From contig CP085830.1 of NCBI GenBank assembly GCA_020809705.1, forward strand, positions 2,418,001 through 2,482,000: a stretch of 64,000 nucleotides of DNA. The letters are read 5' to 3'. The first letter of the stretch is position 1. Each line of letters starts with the position of its first letter. The notes below the pieces were generated by a model. It did not search any database. It was not told where the DNA came from and saw only the letters and a list, made by a program, of their open reading frames with translations. Origin of the DNA: Calonectria ilicicola (Eukaryota; Ascomycota; Sordariomycetes; Hypocreales; Nectriaceae). Shown piece after piece: positions 11,050 to 23,015 of this stretch. The position numbers and the translations under genes are program-made.

Positions 11050-11910
11050 ATGGCTCCCAACAAGCCTCCAACTGTCCAGGCCAAAAACCTGTCGTACACG
11101 TTTCCTGACTACTCTACTGGAATCCGAAACATCTCCTTGGATCTCCCTCCGCGATCTCGGACTCTGCTCATCGGTGCAAACGGAGCTGGCAAGACCACTC
11201 TGCTGCGTCTCCTGGCTGGCAAGCGTCTAGCACCAAGCGATACTATTGCCATCTGTGGTGTCGATCCTTTCAAGGAGGGCCTTGAAGGAGTCACCTATCT
11301 CGGCCTAGAGTGGGTTCTGAACCCCATTGTCCGAACTGACATTGGCGTCAACGAGCTCCTCCGCTCAGTTGGTGGTGACGCCTACCCAGACCGCCGTGAT
11401 GAGCTTGTCAGTATGCTCGATATCGACACTAACTGGCGCATGCATGCCGTCTCAGACGGTGAGCGACGTCGTGTCCAACTTGCCATGGGTCTTTTGCGGC
11501 CGTGGACCGTCCTTCTCCTCGATGAGATCACCGTCGATCTCGATGTCCTGAGCCGTGCCGAGTTTCTCGGATGGCTAAAGAATGAGACGGAGATTCGCGA
11601 GTGCACCATTGTCTACGCCACCCATATCTTGGACAATCTCGCTGGCTGGCCAACCCATCTTGTCCACATGCATATGGGCACTGTCAAGGAATGGGATGAG
11701 GCCGACAAGATGCTCGCAACAATTGATGGCACCGTTGGCCCGTCAGGCAACAGCCGTCTTGGTGAGCTTGTTCTGAGCTGGCTCACGGATGATCTCAAGG
11801 CTCGTGGTCCCCGTAGCCAGGCGAACCGAGGCCCTGAGGGCAAAACATATGGTTTTGGTGGTATTCAGGTGGGTGGATATGGAGACGAATCCAAGCAACG
11901 CGAGGTTTAA
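11050..11910 (+). CDS. CAF16: Soluble ABC ATPase, CAF16-like
   Basis: A single exon of 286 residues, close to the yeast protein (289). I chose the ATG at 11050 (MAPNKPPTVQAKNLSYTF) because the family begins there; the frame is open 15 codons further up. It has one nucleotide-binding domain: Walker A GANGAGKTT at residues 42-50, a signature loop variant VSDGERRRVQ at about 134-143, Walker B VLLLDE with Asp158-Glu159, and a switch histidine in YATH. No membrane segment is present. In yeast Caf16 is linked to the CCR4-NOT complex and the transcription machinery, not to transport. The C-terminal tail is Gly-rich (TYGFGGIQVGGYGDE). The family is sure; the role in this fungus is inferred. Confidence 0.93.
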   Translation: MAPNKPPTVQAKNLSYTFPDYSTGIRNISLDLPPRSRTLLIGANGAGKTTLLRLLAGKRLAPSDTIAICGVDPFKEGLEGVTYLGLEWVLNPIVRTDIGVNELLRSVGGDAYPDRRDELVSMLDIDTNWRMHAVSDGERRRVQLAMGLLRPWTVLLLDEITVDLDVLSRAEFLGWLKNETEIRECTIVYATHILDNLAGWPTHLVHMHMGTVKEWDEADKMLATIDGTVGPSGNSRLGELVLSWLTDDLKARGPRSQANRGPEGKTYGFGGIQVGGYGDESKQREV

Positions 11911-12334
11911 AGACAAAGGCTCTCTCCGTTGAAGATTTCTCAACAATAGCTTCATTCTCATGAAGTCGCATCTGCGACTTTAATCATGCACCTTCCCTTC
12001 CTACCGCCTGGGCTGGGACCCAAAACAAGGTGGCACTCAACTGCACATTTGGGATATATTTGGCGTTAGGTTTCAGCGAGGACAGGACTCAACTCTGGGC
12101 TTTGCGGAGTTTGATTTGTTTCAACATTGCACATCATGACAGACGAAATGTTGCGGGTAAAGGATTTTTTTGATTTGACAATTACCTTCGTGTTCTTATA
12201 TATGTTTGATACCCTGTATTTCAACCAAGGGGACAAAGACTACGGTCCACTTCAACTAGACAAGTCCGAAATAAACTATTGCTATTATACAGCACGGATG
12301 GGATTAAATGCAACGTGCGTGAAATACCGGTTCA
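11911..12334. other. Short convergent gap between CAF16 and CENP-I
   Basis: About 420 nt between two gene ends that face each other. It should hold both 3' UTRs. A short open frame at 12127-12414 overlaps the CENP-I end on the other strand and looks like chance. Confidence 0.5.
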
Positions 12335-14768
12335 TCAAGTTAAACTGCTCTGGGATTCCCTGCCCTCCATCAGATTTCTCACCAACTTCATGGTATTCTT
12401 CAGTAATTCCGTGATCCCGGGGAGCTCGTTGGCACTCAGTGTTGCTAGCACACTAACACGATAATCTTTCCATGTCAGACCTACACCCCCAGAAGTAGAT
12501 AGCCGCGCAAGGCTATTTTGAGTCACCGGACCTGCATGCCGGGTTCTAAGAGATCGGTTCGTTTCCATTGCAGCGTCCTCTAATTCTCGCACGACCCCAA
12601 TGCTTTGGAGGCATAGGACATGGGAATGCGATAATCCAAATAGCGACTCCAATGAGAAGGTCTTGTCAACCGAGATAACATAACTATTGAGAATAGGCAC
12701 GAGCTTCCGTGGAACCATGCATCCCAAGGCGTTGGTGTCGCTGTTACTAAACGCTCGTCCCCGCCAGAAGCAGTTACAAATATCCATGAGGAAGCCGTTG
12801 TAAAGATCAATGTACGCCCTATTGTACGTCGAAGTATCGATACGGTTGCCTCCATTATCTCGCGCTCTTGTTTGCATTGCGATATCAAAGCCTTTCCTGT
12901 ATGATGCAAGGATATTACAGAGACGCGAGACCACGGCAAGAGAGTTGCTGAAGAGGAAAGTGTAAACAAGAGTCGAGGGCGGCAGCTCAATGCGAACGTA
13001 GTGCTTTAGACTATCGTGGGACACGAGACGAACATTCTGCTCGTAGAACTCAAGAATAGCCGAATGAGTTGAAACTGTTGGCGAAATTTGGGTGAGAGTG
13101 TGGGCAAGGGAGTTGACATGACTGATGAGGGCAGATATGAGACTACTGGCATTTTCAGGGACAGAATCCTTTGAATAGAGGATGGTTGTCCAATGATGGA
13201 GGAGATTTTTGTATAGGGAGAGAAGAGCTAGTTGAGACTCTGGTGTATTATCCAGAGTTGATGCCTCCAGTGGTTGGAAAATATGCTGGTGAAGTTCTGG
13301 AACGAGTTAGTATCTTCGAGGTAGTCGGTAGCAGTTACTGACCATTGAAGTCGTGTAAAGGCGCATATGAGAGAATCTCAAATAGAGCATCGCGGCGACC
13401 ATGCCCATTCCACAACGGAAGGAAGCGAGACAAGAAATTCAGCACTAGAGGAGGCAATTTCTAGGCAGTGTGAGCAAGAACATTCGGATATGATATAGAG
13501 CAGGAGCTCACCTTGGCAGATACCACATAGTCTCTGAGGATATCCAGTACATCAAAGAGCATACTTTCATCAGCTTCTCCGTCAATAACATCTTGCAGAG
13601 CGGCATTTAACCAATTGGATATTCGCTGGTCCGAATCATCACTTGGTCGTAGCAGAAGTAATTTTTGCAACAATGGGTCAGCGAGCACAGCAACGAGCTG
13701 GTTAGGTAGCTCAATGTTTTCCAAATTTCGAACAAAGCTGGCCGTATTTTCGATTTCGTCTAGGGTAACAGAATCCTATACCAGTTAGATAAAGACGGGA
13801 AAGCTTATAAAACCACGAACCTCGTTCACGTGTGATGTGTGGACAAGGGGGATGATCTTGTTGCGTTGCGATCTTGTTATTAGCCGATGTACCCTGAACC
13901 CGTCTTGTAACCGAGAAGCATTGTCGTGGGATTCTTGGTGATGTGCATCTTGAATCTCATCTAACCGCTGACGCCATACTATATCTGGATGTTTGAACGC
14001 AGATGCTTTGCCTTTGACGGCGTCTCCAACAATGACCTCTGGATAATAATCTTTGAAAACTCGGAGCAAGCCGACTAAACTAGGGTCATTTCCCGTTTGC
14101 CTAGACAATGCTAGCCTATAGTATATGTAAGTATCTAGTGATGGATAGATTGTCAAAATCTTACAGTGCCTGTATTCTGAATGGACGGACATGTTTTCGA
14201 CGAGTAATCAGGGCCAGAAGATGAGCAAGGTGAGGTCTGCAACATTGTTAGATTAGTCAAAGAGATTTTCATATATAATACGTACCGCGTTATAGAAGTA
14301 TCAAGCAAGTTGAAAAGAACGGGATAAGCTTGCGAAAGGACCTGGGGAGAGTCGATGACATGATATATCATAATCAGCCATTTCAACAGCGCTGCTTGAA
14401 GGGGCAACGATGGTTTGATCTTTCCATGACCAAAGCAGGAAATAACTCGAAGCACCACGTCGCGAGATACTGGAGCAGCAGGGTAAAGATTCTTAAGAAT
14501 AGCCGACAGGCTGGCCTGGTCAAGTTGACTTGGCTTGGTGACAAGGTTGACTAGCTCGTCAAGAGTTTCAGGAAGCACACCCCATTCATAAATTAGAGAG
14601 ACAAGGTTGGCGACCGTAGGCTTCACATTTGAGGTACGATTCTTGGCGGGAATCTTGGATGCTGTTTAGAAATCTTAGCGAATTTGGACAAAAGAGGACG
14701 AGACTAGTCTGGCTACCTTCGATCACATCGCTTACGAGTAGGCGGATCTCATCGTGAGCTGGAGCCAT
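12335..14768 (-). CDS. mis6: Inner kinetochore protein CENP-I / Mis6
   Basis: Seven exons (14768-14717, 14661-14286, 14236-14165, 14115-13821, 13775-13512, 13460-13343, 13296-12335) give 712 residues, near fission yeast Mis6 (about 670) and human CENP-I. All six introns are 45-55 nt; intron 4 begins GTTCGT and intron 6 GTCAGT, both weak donors, but all joins keep frame and family sequence. Hallmarks are EASKIPAKNR, VKPTVANLVSLIYEWGVLPE, LDQASLSAILKNLYPA, GHGKIKPSLPLQAALLKWLI, HLLALITRRKHVRPFRIQAL and QTGNDPSLVGLLRVFKDYYP. The protein belongs to the constitutive centromere network that supports CENP-A chromatin and kinetochore assembly. The frame is open 50 codons upstream, but the family start is the MAPAHDEI methionine. 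Confidence 0.94.
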
Positions 14769-14953
14769 AGTGGTCTTCCTTCCATGGGGCGTCCTAAACG
14801 ACCGTACAAAGGCTGGGACAAAGCTGAGGTGATTGAGCTGAGACTCGGCAGGATACCAATGCCCGGGTAGGTTCGTCGCCGAGTGAATGGATCGCGGCGC
14901 CGATGAGTCGGAGGTCAAACTCGGCGTGGGCGCGCATGAGTGGGACGTTCCGG

Positions 14954-14979
14954 ACGCGTTTCACGGACCCAGGACGCGT
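14954..14979. promoter_or_regulatory. Pair of ACGCGT (MCB-like) boxes upstream of CENP-I
   Basis: Two exact ACGCGT words at 14954-14959 and 14974-14979, 20 nt apart, lie about 186 and 206 nt before the CENP-I start codon. Paired MCB boxes are typical of G1/S promoters in yeasts. That they bind an MBF-type factor here is inferred. Confidence 0.5.
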
Positions 14980-16059
14980 CTCTCGGGGCCCGTTGGTGTT
15001 GCCCCTCCACTAGTCTGTGGCCCCGAGCTCGAGCTCTGCAGCTTGGTGTCATGCTGGGTACCTACAGGCACAGGCTGTAGGCAGGTCCCCCCCACTGGGA
15101 GTTGGGATCCACTGCGGGCACCCGTTGCAACATCGCTAAACCCACTGAAGTATTCTCCATTGATGGGCTGGTCTGTGAAGGCTGGTAGGAGGCCTAATTC
15201 AACGTCAACCTGTGATGGCGGGCTTCTAGAAGCAGTGCCGTCTAGTGATTCTTAGGGAAAGCAACTAACTGTTCGGGAGACCCAAATTAGGTGCCGAATA
15301 ACTCCACGTGCCCATCAACCACGTTAGGTAGCAAGCTTTTGTCCTCGTCACCACCAACTCGATCAACTGCAGCATACCGCATTGCATTAGCTGCGCTTCT
15401 TGCACTGTGTTGATTAAAAAGGGAAATAAAAAAACAAAATACAACAAAAACAACATGCACGTCATCACCGATTGATTGCGGCCGTTCCTCCCGTGTGGTC
15501 AGCAATCGCAGTTGTCTCTTTCCCCTACCTCATGTTCCATGTCATCATCCATGTCCTCGAGCAAAGTGCAGCGCGATGCAGTGCACTGGCCTCTGTTCCC
15601 TCTTGTCTCCAACCACGCCATGCCGTCCAATTCGACCGTGTCGTGCAACTGGCAAGCCCCCCAGACGCACGGTGTGCGTGTGTGACCAACAACGATGCTG
15701 AATGAGTCGCCTGACCTCACCTTGCCGCTCTTCTTCACTCGGTCGCATTATAGCAAGGCACACACATAGACAAAAAGTCCCCAGGACCCATACGACATTG
15801 ACCTCTCAGCATGCCTGCCGCGGGGCCCCTATCCTGGTCGACCCAGGCTGCTGCCAACCCCCGTGAATGAGAAGCACGATACCTAAGAAGAACAGATCCT
15901 TCTCGACTCGGAATGGCGGCCTGTCGGCGCTTCACAGAGGCAGGGGTGGAGAAGACGCACCTCGTCGGGCTGTCTATTGGGGGCGCAAGGGTGAAGGGTG
16001 AAGGGAAGGCAAGCGCTGCTGCAACTGTGTCAACCCTGAGACGGGCACATTCTGCAGGC

Positions 16060-16078
16060 CACACACACACACACACAC
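16060..16078. repeat. (CA)n microsatellite
   Basis: About nine CA units without interruption in the CENP-I/GNAT intergenic region. Simple repeat only. Confidence 0.9.
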
Positions 16079-17019
16079 TGGGCATTGAAAACAACACAGA
16101 GCGAGCTTCAATTCGCATCGTCGTCAAGTATACACTCGCTATTCATGGGTTGTTCCAGACTTAGTGTCGGCGGATCCGCAGCTGCGCCTGCAGGCCAGAT
16201 CCAGCTCACGCTTCCTTGCCAATCAACGGCTCGCCGCCTTGCCTGCCGACCTGCTTGTGTAACCCTCGGTCAAGCTCGCACAGGAGAAAACCCCATAACC
16301 TCCCACTCGGATAACCGTATTTGAATTCAGAAAGAGCCTCTAGCTGCACCCGAGCCACAGCCGGTCGCCACCGTGTCCGTGTACGAGTACCAGCACCCTT
16401 GCCCACCCCGGCAACCTCAGGTTCACCGTACCCCGGGTGCATCGCAGCAGCGGCTGATGCTGATGCCAATCGTTGCTGGACACTTCGTCCCATCTACCCC
16501 CACCCTCTAACCTGTTCCTACCCTTTTCGTGTATTTGGGCTGGGAAAAATCACGGGACACCCCAGACTACGCCATCCAGAACGTGCCGCTGTCGTCACAT
16601 ACCCAGGACTCCCGATCCGCAGACCGCCTACATCCACCCGTACAATTTCATTCCATCCATGAACACCTCTGTCCCTCAATCTTCCCTTAGCCTGTTTTCA
16701 TCTTCTGGCGCGGGAGCTTGGTTGTTGTCTAGGCTTGCCGCTACACGCTAGCCGCAGCGCCAGTTTTCACAATCCCACAAACCGACAAACTTGCGCTCGA
16801 TTGGAAACTTGTCGCCGCGTTCTTCATACAGCCTCAGCCCCATCTTCGCCAAATTGAAATCTTTGGCAAGTCCATTTGCTCAACTGAAGGGCTGGGCGCA
16901 ACTGGCAGCAAACCTAGCCACCCACCCGGTGGCCTTCCAGTTGATTTGGTTTCCACCATACTTGCAATCTCACACCGGCCATGTGAGATCCCCCACCGGT
17001 ACTAACACAGTTGCAAACC

Positions 17020-18707
17020 ATGTCAAATACTCAGCTCAGCATGGCCAAAGCCTCACCAGTAGCTTTGCTATGGGATCTGCAGGACACGGTGCCCTTGAGA
17101 AAGCTCTTGAATGATGGGGACTTGGTTATCCTTTTGACACCTGCCATCGTCCCGTTCAACCCGAGAGCGGCTGAAACATCAGATCCGTTTGAACCCCTCG
17201 GTAGAGCTTTGGCTCGAGCGCACCCTTGGATTCGTCACATTCCATACATCAAGGATCGCGGCATTACTGGTGTTCATGTGGCATTCATCAAAAGAGCCAG
17301 AGTAGTCATATTTGTTATGACGGGGGTTTCGGTGACTGCTGAAGGATGTAATCAACTTGAGCTTGCCGATATGGTTCGAGAAGTGTGCGAGGAACGCCCA
17401 ATGGTGACGGTGGCATGTTGCAAACTACCTGACCAGGACCTTCATGAGCTTCAAGAATTTAGTATCCAAACCATGCTAGAATCAGCTGGGTACTCCACAA
17501 CGGACTTGGAAGCCATCGCGTCTCTTCTAATGAATGACCAAACGGACTCAGCAGGCTCAGCGAGCTCAATCACGACCCCCGCCAGCAGCCTTCCTCCACC
17601 ACAAGTCTGGCCTATCAAACTTTGGAATTACGACACGGATCTTGGCGAAATTCACCTATTATGGCAAGCTTGCCTTCCAAATCAGTTTCATCTCAGTCGA
17701 TCTGCGCTTGGAACACTCCTAAAGCGAGACGGTTACGCCATGCACCATGTCGTCCGGCACCCATCAAACGGCGCTATTGTCGGCTTCTGTGCGACTTTCA
17801 CTACATTTGCAGACAGCAGCGGGGATCGCCTCATTGGGTCAATCGCTGTCATCATTGTCCGGGAGGACTTTCGAAATCAAGGAGTTGGACGTACACTCCA
17901 CGATGAAAGCTTGGGCAAACTAAGCAAGATTCGAGGGGTTGGACGGATTCAAATCGGAAGCACATTCCCACGATTGCTGTATGGACTCTCTGCTCCTGTT
18001 AACAACCCAAAATGGTTTGAGAACCGGGGGTGGTCAGTTGGTGAGATGGGCCCAGGTCGAGGACGTCCTGTATCAGATTGGTTCCTTCGATTCGCAGACT
18101 CCCCGATACCGACTCTTGCTTCAGCGGGGTTGACATTTAGGACATGCACCATCACTGATGCAGAACGGGTTATTGGGATGGCAAGCAGAGAGTCAGAGAG
18201 AAAGCTATGCTTCGGATGGTATGACCAATATGCCAGAACGGTAGACAGTTGTCATATGGGTGACATCATTATTGGGTTTGAGGGAGAAAATCTTGTGGCA
18301 GCGGCCATTACCTATCTACCGGGCAGCGGAAGTCCATGTGCGACAGATATCCCATGGCCCGCCGCAATTGGCCAACAAATCGGGGGAGTATCTTGCATTT
18401 GCATCAAAGGTGAGGCATTTTGCAAAGGAAATGGTTATGAATCTGACATGGTCTTAGATGACGATCCCGACATGGTCAATCGCCGAGCTGCGGTTACTAC
18501 GAGGTTACTGCAATCGTGTCGTCAATCATTGAGCGACAGGGGAATGTTTGGAATATTTGTTGATGGGATTAGATCAGATGAGAACACATTTGAGTCTCTT
18601 GGTAAGGCAGACAATTCTCTTGCTCTATGAGGACACCACTAATTATTTTGCTTGCTGTAGGATATTCCAAATGGGCAGATTACAGAGAAGTCTGGCGTCA
18701 GGTGTGA
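17020..18707 (+). CDS. GNAT acetyltransferase-like protein with a GH3 C-terminal-type domain but no glycosidase barrel
   Basis: Two exons, 17020-18601 and 18661-18707, give 542 residues. The last intron (59 nt, GTAAGG...CTGTAG) restores the family ending GYSKWADYREVWRQV. Residues about 20-175 resemble the alpha/beta domain that follows the catalytic barrel in fungal GH3 beta-N-acetylglucosaminidases (GRALARAHPWIRHIPY, FIKRARVVIFVMTG). The rest, from about residue 200, resembles the tandem GNAT region fused to those enzymes: VREDFRNQGVGRTL, with R285-NQGVG290 matching the acetyl-CoA pyrophosphate loop. Fungal relatives usually carry a GH3 barrel of about 350 residues in front; none is found in the 2.2 kb upstream. 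It may be a gene-split product, a decayed copy or a free-standing acetyltransferase. The frame is intact, arguing for function. Start could also be the ATG at 17041. Relation to GH3-GNAT proteins is from memory of the family. Confidence 0.75.
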
Positions 18708-21700
18708 ACACCAAACCAGAAACGATTGGTTGCCACTTTAATTTTTCTTATCACCTTTAAATCAATCAACAGCCACTAAGCCTCCGCCTGAATGGTTGGG
18801 GCTACGACCCGCAACGACGAGGACATCTTGCCTGGAACTTAACTTCGTGTTTTCGCAGGCACATGGCCAGCTGGCTTTCACGCTCAGCGCGTCGCACAAA
18901 CTTGTGTGTATAAATTATTACCTGTGGAATTCTCAAAAAGCTGAAAATCTCCGATTACCAGTCCCCTAGGTCTGGGATATCAAACCTAAGGGCGGCTTCG
19001 TTGGCTCTTTTCTTTTCTTTTCTTTTTACGCGCATTGGCCGATCAGAGGAATTGTGATGATCTGGCCCTTTCACGAACATCAAGCCACGCTGCTGACCAG
19101 ACGTAGGTGCCAGGGAGGAAGGCACCTGATTAAAAAAAAACCAACACATCCCCTGCAAAATTGAACGCCGCTTTTGGTCTTTATTACCTCGCGTCACATT
19201 TTGTTCCCAATCAGGCTTGAACCGGGGATCTTGCTCGGCTCGCATCCGTTTCGCTTACGATCGTCGTGCCGTCTGGGTGTGAATGGATGGGCTCGTTGGC
19301 TCACCGAGTGTCCCGCTGGACTTAGGAGTCCTAGCTTCTAAATAAAGCTGCATGGAGCATAGACATCTCCTAGAGTTTGTGTGTATGTGTGCGTGTGCGT
19401 GTTGGCGGGATGGTTTGGCTGCTAACTGGGCGATTATCGGTTGCAGCCATGCATGGCTAGCTAACCGGCTGGGATGCGATGAGACCCCAACAGGACGTCT
19501 CATTTCGATAGATCGCCGGGGCGATGGCTCAATTAGCCCACGCCCTTTTAATTTGCGGCGTCGATGTAAATGTGATGTGGGTGTCAAATGACTTGTTGAA
19601 GAAGGTGTTACCAGTCAGCCTCATTTTCAATTCAATGCCTGGGCGCATATGGGGACTCGCTAAATTGGCATGCAGATGAATTGAATGGAAGGGAAGGGAT
19701 CACGCGGTTATTGAGCTAGCTAGAAGATGTGGGTGGGTGACTTTAGAGTCTTAGATTTCAATAGCTGACGCTGTCTTTGTGAGAGCTATGGTGGAATTGA
19801 AGTTGACATGGCAGGATACATACAGTACAGGGCAGCTTTAGGGAAGGCTGTTGGTTAGAAAGAGGGGGGTGTGCATGGTGATAATGATTCGTTTCAATGA
19901 GGATCAAGCCAATCCGACCAAGGGCTGAATGGGTATCTCGAAGCGCATGCATCGTTACTGTTTACCCTGCTCGCCTGAAGTACGTAGCGACTAGCGGCAT
20001 CCCGAAGCTAAGGCTGCATCCGCAACACGGGAGGAGTGGGGTTTGCGACGTAACGCACCCATTTCGTTGGCCTCGAGTCCGCGTCTGAATTTTTTCCCTT
20101 TTCTTTTTTCTTGGCCGGGTTTGAGCGGGCTAATAGGACGCAAGTTTTAACATCAAAGGTCAGCTTACCGGCTCCCGCCTCGGCTGTTCTAGATGCGGAT
20201 GCCGCCCAAGAAATGGATGGATGGCTGTTTTTGCCACAACAAGCCATGGATTCCCCAAGTTTAATGCGCCTGTCTAGCCGTCTGGCTGTCTGTTTGTGGG
20301 TCTGCGTTGATTGATTGATCACAAGGAGTTGCTGTGTTGCCACCCACGTTGACGTCAACCTCGACGGTGAGGATGGGTATGGCTCGACTTACTCGACTCA
20401 TTCACTCAAACTCAAGGGGGAAAATACAGCAGCCGTAGGACGGGATTAGCCGTATCAAGCAGCTCAGCCAGATCTAGTCCTAACCGAGGAACATTGCGCA
20501 AGCAAAGCAGGACCTGATGATACATCCCTGGCATTATCTGCCCCTGTCTCCCCTTCTCTCAGGAAAATTTCTTACACAACCCCTCATCTGGATCAACCTC
20601 TTATTGGGATACTGTGCCACCGTGTGACATTCTTACTGGCTGCAGTGTCTAAAATTTTTCACTGTGCAGCTGCGGATGCGCAGCGACCCCGGTGGATTCC
20701 CGCCCGCAGACGCCTCACCCTAGCTGTGTAACCGTGGGGATTGGCGCCAGCCTGCTAGGGGGGAGGAAGAGGCAAGAGTATTACCGCGGGGGTAGTGACA
20801 TGCCATGTTGCAACAGTGGCGCATGACCGCCTGACTGACTGCCATGGATGGATAACGGTATTTCATTTGCAAATGGGCAATGCGCAACCGGCATCCATCT
20901 GTCAAATAAAGTGGCTAGCGTCGTTTTTGCTGTGATTGAAGGGGAGGGAGCCAGCTGTAGCTTCAAACTGGCAACCAGCCCCCCCCAGACTTGACCGCTT
21001 GCTATATTGCCGCTATTGACTTGGCTTTGGCAACCAAGCTGTCATGATGATAAATGCCTCTCAATCGAGACATTCTCCCCCAACCTGCAATTAGCACGTA
21101 GCTAGCTGTGTGGCATGCACGAGTTTGGTTCAAGTCAGCCTGTCACACCTACATGAGTGTGCCATGCCATTCGACCTGCCCTTTCCAGACAATTGGCTGG
21201 CACTTACACGCACATCCAGGCGCCATCATGTCGTATAATGTACGTGAGCAAACTTCATGTAAGACACGGCCGAAGAAGAAAAAAAAACACCCTCCTTGCC
21301 ATGTCAACCCCATCCCCCCATCCTCCCATTTCGGGCAAAGCAAAGTCTCAGGTGTAATGAACTTAAGCATATGCTTGTTCAGCAAACAAGCAGTTTGATT
21401 TGGAGGAGGGCTGTGGCGTAGCGACTCTCTGCCCAGCAGCTGTCATAACCGAGAGCTCGCCAACTCTAGCTAGGGACTAGGGTTCTCCAGCGCTAGCAAG
21501 TAGAATAGACCAAAGCCAACAGACAAAAACAACCCATGAGAAGCAGCGTGGGCTGGTGTAAACCGAAGCTTCCGAGACATGCCAGGAGCCGGCCCACGAG
21601 TGGCCAGAAGCAGCATGCTGCGGTAATGGCGCGTTCATGATGCCTTACTACTGGATATCTTCTTTGCATGCCCAGGTGAGACATGATTGATCAGCTAGCC

Positions 21701-23015
21701 CTGCGCAGAAGCAAACATGTCCCAGGTTGTCAGCCCGCCAATTTGCCCCCAACCTCTTGAGCAATTTGCAGGCTCACCCTTGGATACAACTCCCCAGCTC
21801 TTTTTTCTTCTTCTTCTTCTTTCTCTCCTTTGCTACACCGAGTACCCCGAGACGGTGACGTCCTGCCGGTCGACAGGGCTATGGATTGGTGATAACGGGG
21901 AATCTCGGCTGTCAGATAACAGAATTGATGACGGCTGCACAACCCAACCCAACCCTCCGGCGTCGTATCCAAACTTGTGTAACGCAGGGCGAGCCAAGTG
22001 AATGGGCTTTGACATGGGAACATGTGTACGCGGTCAGCAAGGTCCAGTCTCCAGCCCACCACCACCTCTACCGCCGATCAACCCACAGTCAGCACACACA
22101 TGCAAATCGGGCGGCTGAGGTGACTACCGCACTTATGCCTGCACGGTGGTCGGCATCAGGCATCAGACATCAGAAGGGAGGGGCAAGTCAACCTGCATGA
22201 GACTGTGGCAATCACACACTAAAGCAGCAGAGAAATGACTGTTCAAGATTGCTTTTTATTTGACCATCCCACGCTACGAGCCGGGGCTGCAACAGGCCAA
22301 AAGTACCGGTACAGTTCAGTGACTCGTCATGTTACATGATGGCCCGCCTTTTGCCAAGAGTTGGATGTCGACGTTGCATGAAAAAGCAAAATAACACAAC
22401 AGTGTCTCAATATGATACATCTTATGTCATCCACGCACTCAGCACAACCTACTAACTATTTGTCTCTCATCTGCCAAAACTGGACACAGCTTGCCCTCTG
22501 ATGAGTGAGACACGGAAAGAGTAGTAAAGAAGAGAAAAGAAAAGAAAAGAAGAGAAAAGATTAAGCGCAAGGGAGAGAGGTATGACGACATAGATATTTC
22601 CAAATGTAGAAGTAGTGGAATTTGGGTTCGCTTCTGAATAATGCGGACTAGATTTCAATGTACTGTTGAGCCGGCCTCCGCTGTAAGCGTATCAAAAAAG
22701 AAGAAAAAAGGTTAGGCACTCGTGTGCAAACATCAGGGCATCAAGGGTATTCCAAAGCAAAAAAACAACAACAGAGCCTTAAGAACCAAGGCATTGAGGG
22801 GCGCTAGATGACAACTCTGATGAGTGATGAAAGCAAACGTGAATAAAAAGAAGAAAACCAGCCTCCAAATAAACATGAACTTTTTGTATCCGTTGGTCCC
22901 ATATAGACGCCTCCCAACATTATCGTAACATATCACTTTCATTATACAAACAACCGTATTTTCCATCTACCTCCTCCCTTCTAAAATATCCATCTGCAGC
23001 AACTCGTGCTTTGTC
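18708..23015. other. Long (4.3 kb) convergent intergenic region, no gene recognised
   Basis: The GNAT gene and TSC2 end facing each other, yet 4.3 kb separates their stop codons, much more than the other convergent gap (about 0.4 kb). All open frames are short, overlap on both strands and have no family resemblance. There is a poly-purine run (AAAGA type) at about 22515-22562. At 19185-19255, on the minus strand, a B-box-like GGTTCAAGCC word precedes a run of T, but no tRNA fold can be made. The region may hold a non-coding transcript or a gene with many tiny exons that I cannot see. Confidence 0.5.
22515..22562. repeat. Poly-purine (AAAGA-type) tract
   Basis: A run of imperfect AAAGA/AGAGA units, purine on the plus strand, about 450 nt past the TSC2 stop codon. 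Low-complexity sequence only. Confidence 0.7.

Larger units (their letters stand above)
14769..17019. other. Divergent intergenic region between CENP-I and the GNAT gene
   Basis: A 2.25 kb stretch holding both promoters. I searched it for an upstream glycosidase exon of the GNAT gene and saw none: the frames are short, C/T-rich and unlike any GH3 barrel. A (CA)n run lies at 16060-16078. No RNA gene is recognised. Confidence 0.55.

Noticed and set aside
19185..19255. Possible minus-strand tRNA with a B-box-like GGTTCAAGCC
   Set aside because: The T stem and anticodon stem do not pair and no A box lies at the right distance.
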